Part shown: in pieces, positions 62,058 to 64,000 of the stretch | Layout of the letters: every line of letters starts with the position of its first letter | Numbering within the stretch: position 1 is the stretch's first letter | NCBI RefSeq assembly: GCF_958295425.1 | Contig: NC_081139.1 | Span: 13,108,377 to 13,172,376 of the forward strand | From: Solea solea | Taxonomy: Eukaryota; Chordata; Actinopteri; Pleuronectiformes; Soleidae | Reading direction: 5' to 3' | Length of the DNA: 64,000 nt | Notes under the pieces: model-generated | Seen by the model: only the letters and a program-made list of their open reading frames with translations | The model's database searches: none | Told to the model about the DNA's origin: nothing | Made by a program: the position numbers and the translations under genes

Positions 62058-63599
62058 AATCCAAACAACTTTTTTCATCTGTCAGACTGAACAAAACAAA
62101 GCTCAATCCAGGTAGTGATGGGCAAATTGAGCTTGAGCCACTCATAAAGCTTCAGATCGAGTGACCTCTCCTGGCAAAGTACAAGGCTGCAGTCATATTA
62201 GACAGGCTCTTGGTGAACAGGAGGCTTTTAATTACACACACACACATGCACACACACCTCAGTGAGCAGTGTTGGATAAACTACTTTGCTTAGAAAAGAC
62301 GTTTTCTTCTGTCTTTGCTTTGATCACCCCTTTTCAAAACGTCTTTGCTTTGATTATTTGATGCACACACACATTAAGACTGAATATTATGTTCTATTTA
62401 CAAGCAAAGATTAATGAATGTGTGTATTGTGTTATTGAGGAGAGCGTGCCGGGAAAATATGGCATTATTTTTTCAACAGTTTTTGGATCGAGCCGGTTAC
62501 TTCATTTGCTCACAACTGCTCCACATTTGGAAAACACTTGCTCACAAGTTGCCAGTGACTGACTGGACCGCAAACCAGGCGTTGTACGTCACATGATTTC
62601 TTTCGCACCAAAGCAAGCTTTGAATTAGTGGTTTTTTAGGAATTTTAGTTCAGGGTTTGACGCACATATCGAAGCTTCAGTGTCACATTGCCGTCATTAC
62701 AGACTGGCAATAATACTTTACTTTGTGAGGACCAAAGGAAAGAAGTGGCATTTGGCTCGTTGGCGCTGAATGGAGAGGGAGTCAACGTCAGTGTAACATG
62801 TTTAAGGTCATTTATTTGAACTCAAAATAAGACATTTGGAGATGAGTGTGGAAACAAAGGGAGACAGAGACATGCCAGGTCTACTCATTATATAATTATA
62901 TGCCAAACATCAGCTCAGAATAATCTAGCTGAGGTTCAACAGTAAAACTAAAGAATGCAAGACACTTAAGCTCAAATACAAGTTACAAAACAAACAAACG
63001 TAATACCTATTGGAATAAGCATAAGAATATAAAGTGACAAGTTGCAAATATGAGTAAAATATAAAAGACAGAGTAAAGCTCTGTGCTCTGGTTTGTCTCA
63101 TTGAGCTGCTCAGGCTGCTGAGAGGAGTTTAAGATAATGAATTTATAATAAAATATACGTTTAAAGCCTAATTAAGACATACATATGTATATATATATGT
63201 ATACTGTATATATGTACCAGTCACAATATTACATTTACTCACCCATGGTTTTAAATGCCATTAATTTCATCTTGACACTTCCAACTAGATTTACAGCATA
63301 AATCAGGACATCTGCTAAACATTTAATGATGATGACATGATGATATGTCACTGACAAAGCAACTGGACCAGTCACCTAAACACAATGGGGCCTATTATGA
63401 TTACACGCGTCAGAGGTTACTGAAGTGTCAGTTTACTGAACTGAACTTAACTAAATACACAGCAACTTAATACTGAATGAAAGCAAACACGTCCCACAAG
63501 TTTAGCTTAATCCAGTTTTAATTTATTGTTATAGATTTTAGACACTCAAAGTATGTAATTTAGTTATAACTCTGTTGAGAATCTTCTCTCTATAATATT

Positions 63600-63680
63600 G
63601 TAATGATTTTTGCGTTACTATGTACAGTGCCTTGAGATAATGTATGTTGTGATTTGGCGCTATACAAATAAAATTGAACT
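63600..63680 (+). mobile_element. Non-LTR retroelement 3' tail
   Basis: CAGTGCCTTGAGATAATGTA, then GGCGCTATACAAATAAAATT and GAACTGAAT, a typical fish SINE/LINE 3' end. Confidence 0.55.
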
Positions 63681-63787
63681 GAATCGCATAAAGCTTTTGA
63701 GGAGGGAATGAAAGCTTCTTAGCTTGCTAATGAAAAAGAACATCTTATTTATTCAGAAAACCAGTGCAGGATTTTTTTTGAGGAACT

Positions 63788-63812
63788 GTATTTTATTTTA
63801 TTTTATTTTATT
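63788..63812. repeat. (ATTTT)n short tandem repeat
   Basis: About five units of TTTTA. Confidence 0.9.
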
Positions 63813-64000
63813 TGTGATTGTTATGTTAGCATCCATTTTACTGAGAGGAACCAGTTGAGCATGATTCTTTTGTGAGTAGAGTTTCCTGGATGTGAACCAG
63901 CCCAGTTTACCGCTCATTTGTCACGCCTCTTTAAATTACACAAACAACATGAAGGTATTTTAATTTTAAAAAGTATGATGCAAAACTGACAATGCACTAA

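Larger units (their letters stand above)
55711..64000. other. Region downstream of elf3, no convincing gene
   Basis: Mostly unassigned AT-rich DNA with a SINE (57062-57343), TC and CA microsatellites, two LINE/SINE 3' tails (61560-61625, 63600-63680), a local repeat pair with CACGTGA (60389-60593, 61998-62057), a CTCF-like motif (61938) and an ATTTT tract (63788-63812). A 76-codon minus frame at 57925-58155 begins like a signal peptide but has no other support. The next gene in human order (RNPEP) is not seen. Confidence 0.55.

Overview
The window reads as nuclear DNA of a ray-finned fish, probably a percomorph-like teleost. The reasons are small multi-exon genes with GT-AG introns, AT-rich intergenic DNA full of microsatellites, many short inverted-repeat transposons and SINE/LINE tails of teleost type, and two genes of the fish agouti and ELF3 types. 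There are no bacterial operons, CRISPR arrays or phage genes. I recognised no rRNA or tRNA gene.

The dominant structure is a direct duplication. Bases 1-15050 recur at 24596-39645 with a constant offset of 24,595 bp. I found no difference between the copies by eye, even in long (TA)n tracts, and every open frame in the first copy recurs unchanged in the second. The simplest reading is a head-to-tail tandem array with a 24,595-bp unit: one whole unit at 15051-39645, preceded by the last 15,050 bp of another unit cut by the window edge. The junction at 15050/15051 joins the asip1 3' UTR to the left end of an inverted-repeat element, with about 6 bp (CTTAAA) shared. Either the duplication is very young or the assembly is wrong here.

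Each unit carries one intact gene for a 136-residue agouti-signalling protein (asip1). It has three coding exons, a signal peptide, an N-glycosylation site, a basic and proline-rich linker and a C-terminal ten-cysteine domain. Copy A codes at 13283-14903 and copy B at 37878-39498. Only copy B keeps the native 3' UTR and poly(A) signal (39819-39824). Copy A's 3' UTR runs into a transposon after 147 bases. A possible TATA box and non-coding first exon lie about 6.5 kb upstream of each coding region.

From 39646 to about 52090 the DNA has no intact gene and holds degraded repeats and LINE remnants. From about 52175 to 55710 lies a complete elf3 gene: a TATA promoter with a kappaB-like site, one non-coding exon and eight coding exons giving 379 residues with Pointed, AT-hook and ETS domains. 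From 55710 to 64000 I see no convincing gene, only SINE/LINE tails, microsatellites and a local CACGTGA-containing repeat pair.

The two genes share a strand but no evident pathway: asip1 is a secreted melanocortin-receptor antagonist for pigment patterning, and elf3 is a nuclear epithelial transcription factor. The main interest is the asip1 duplication, because agouti dose and regulation control pigment pattern in vertebrates.
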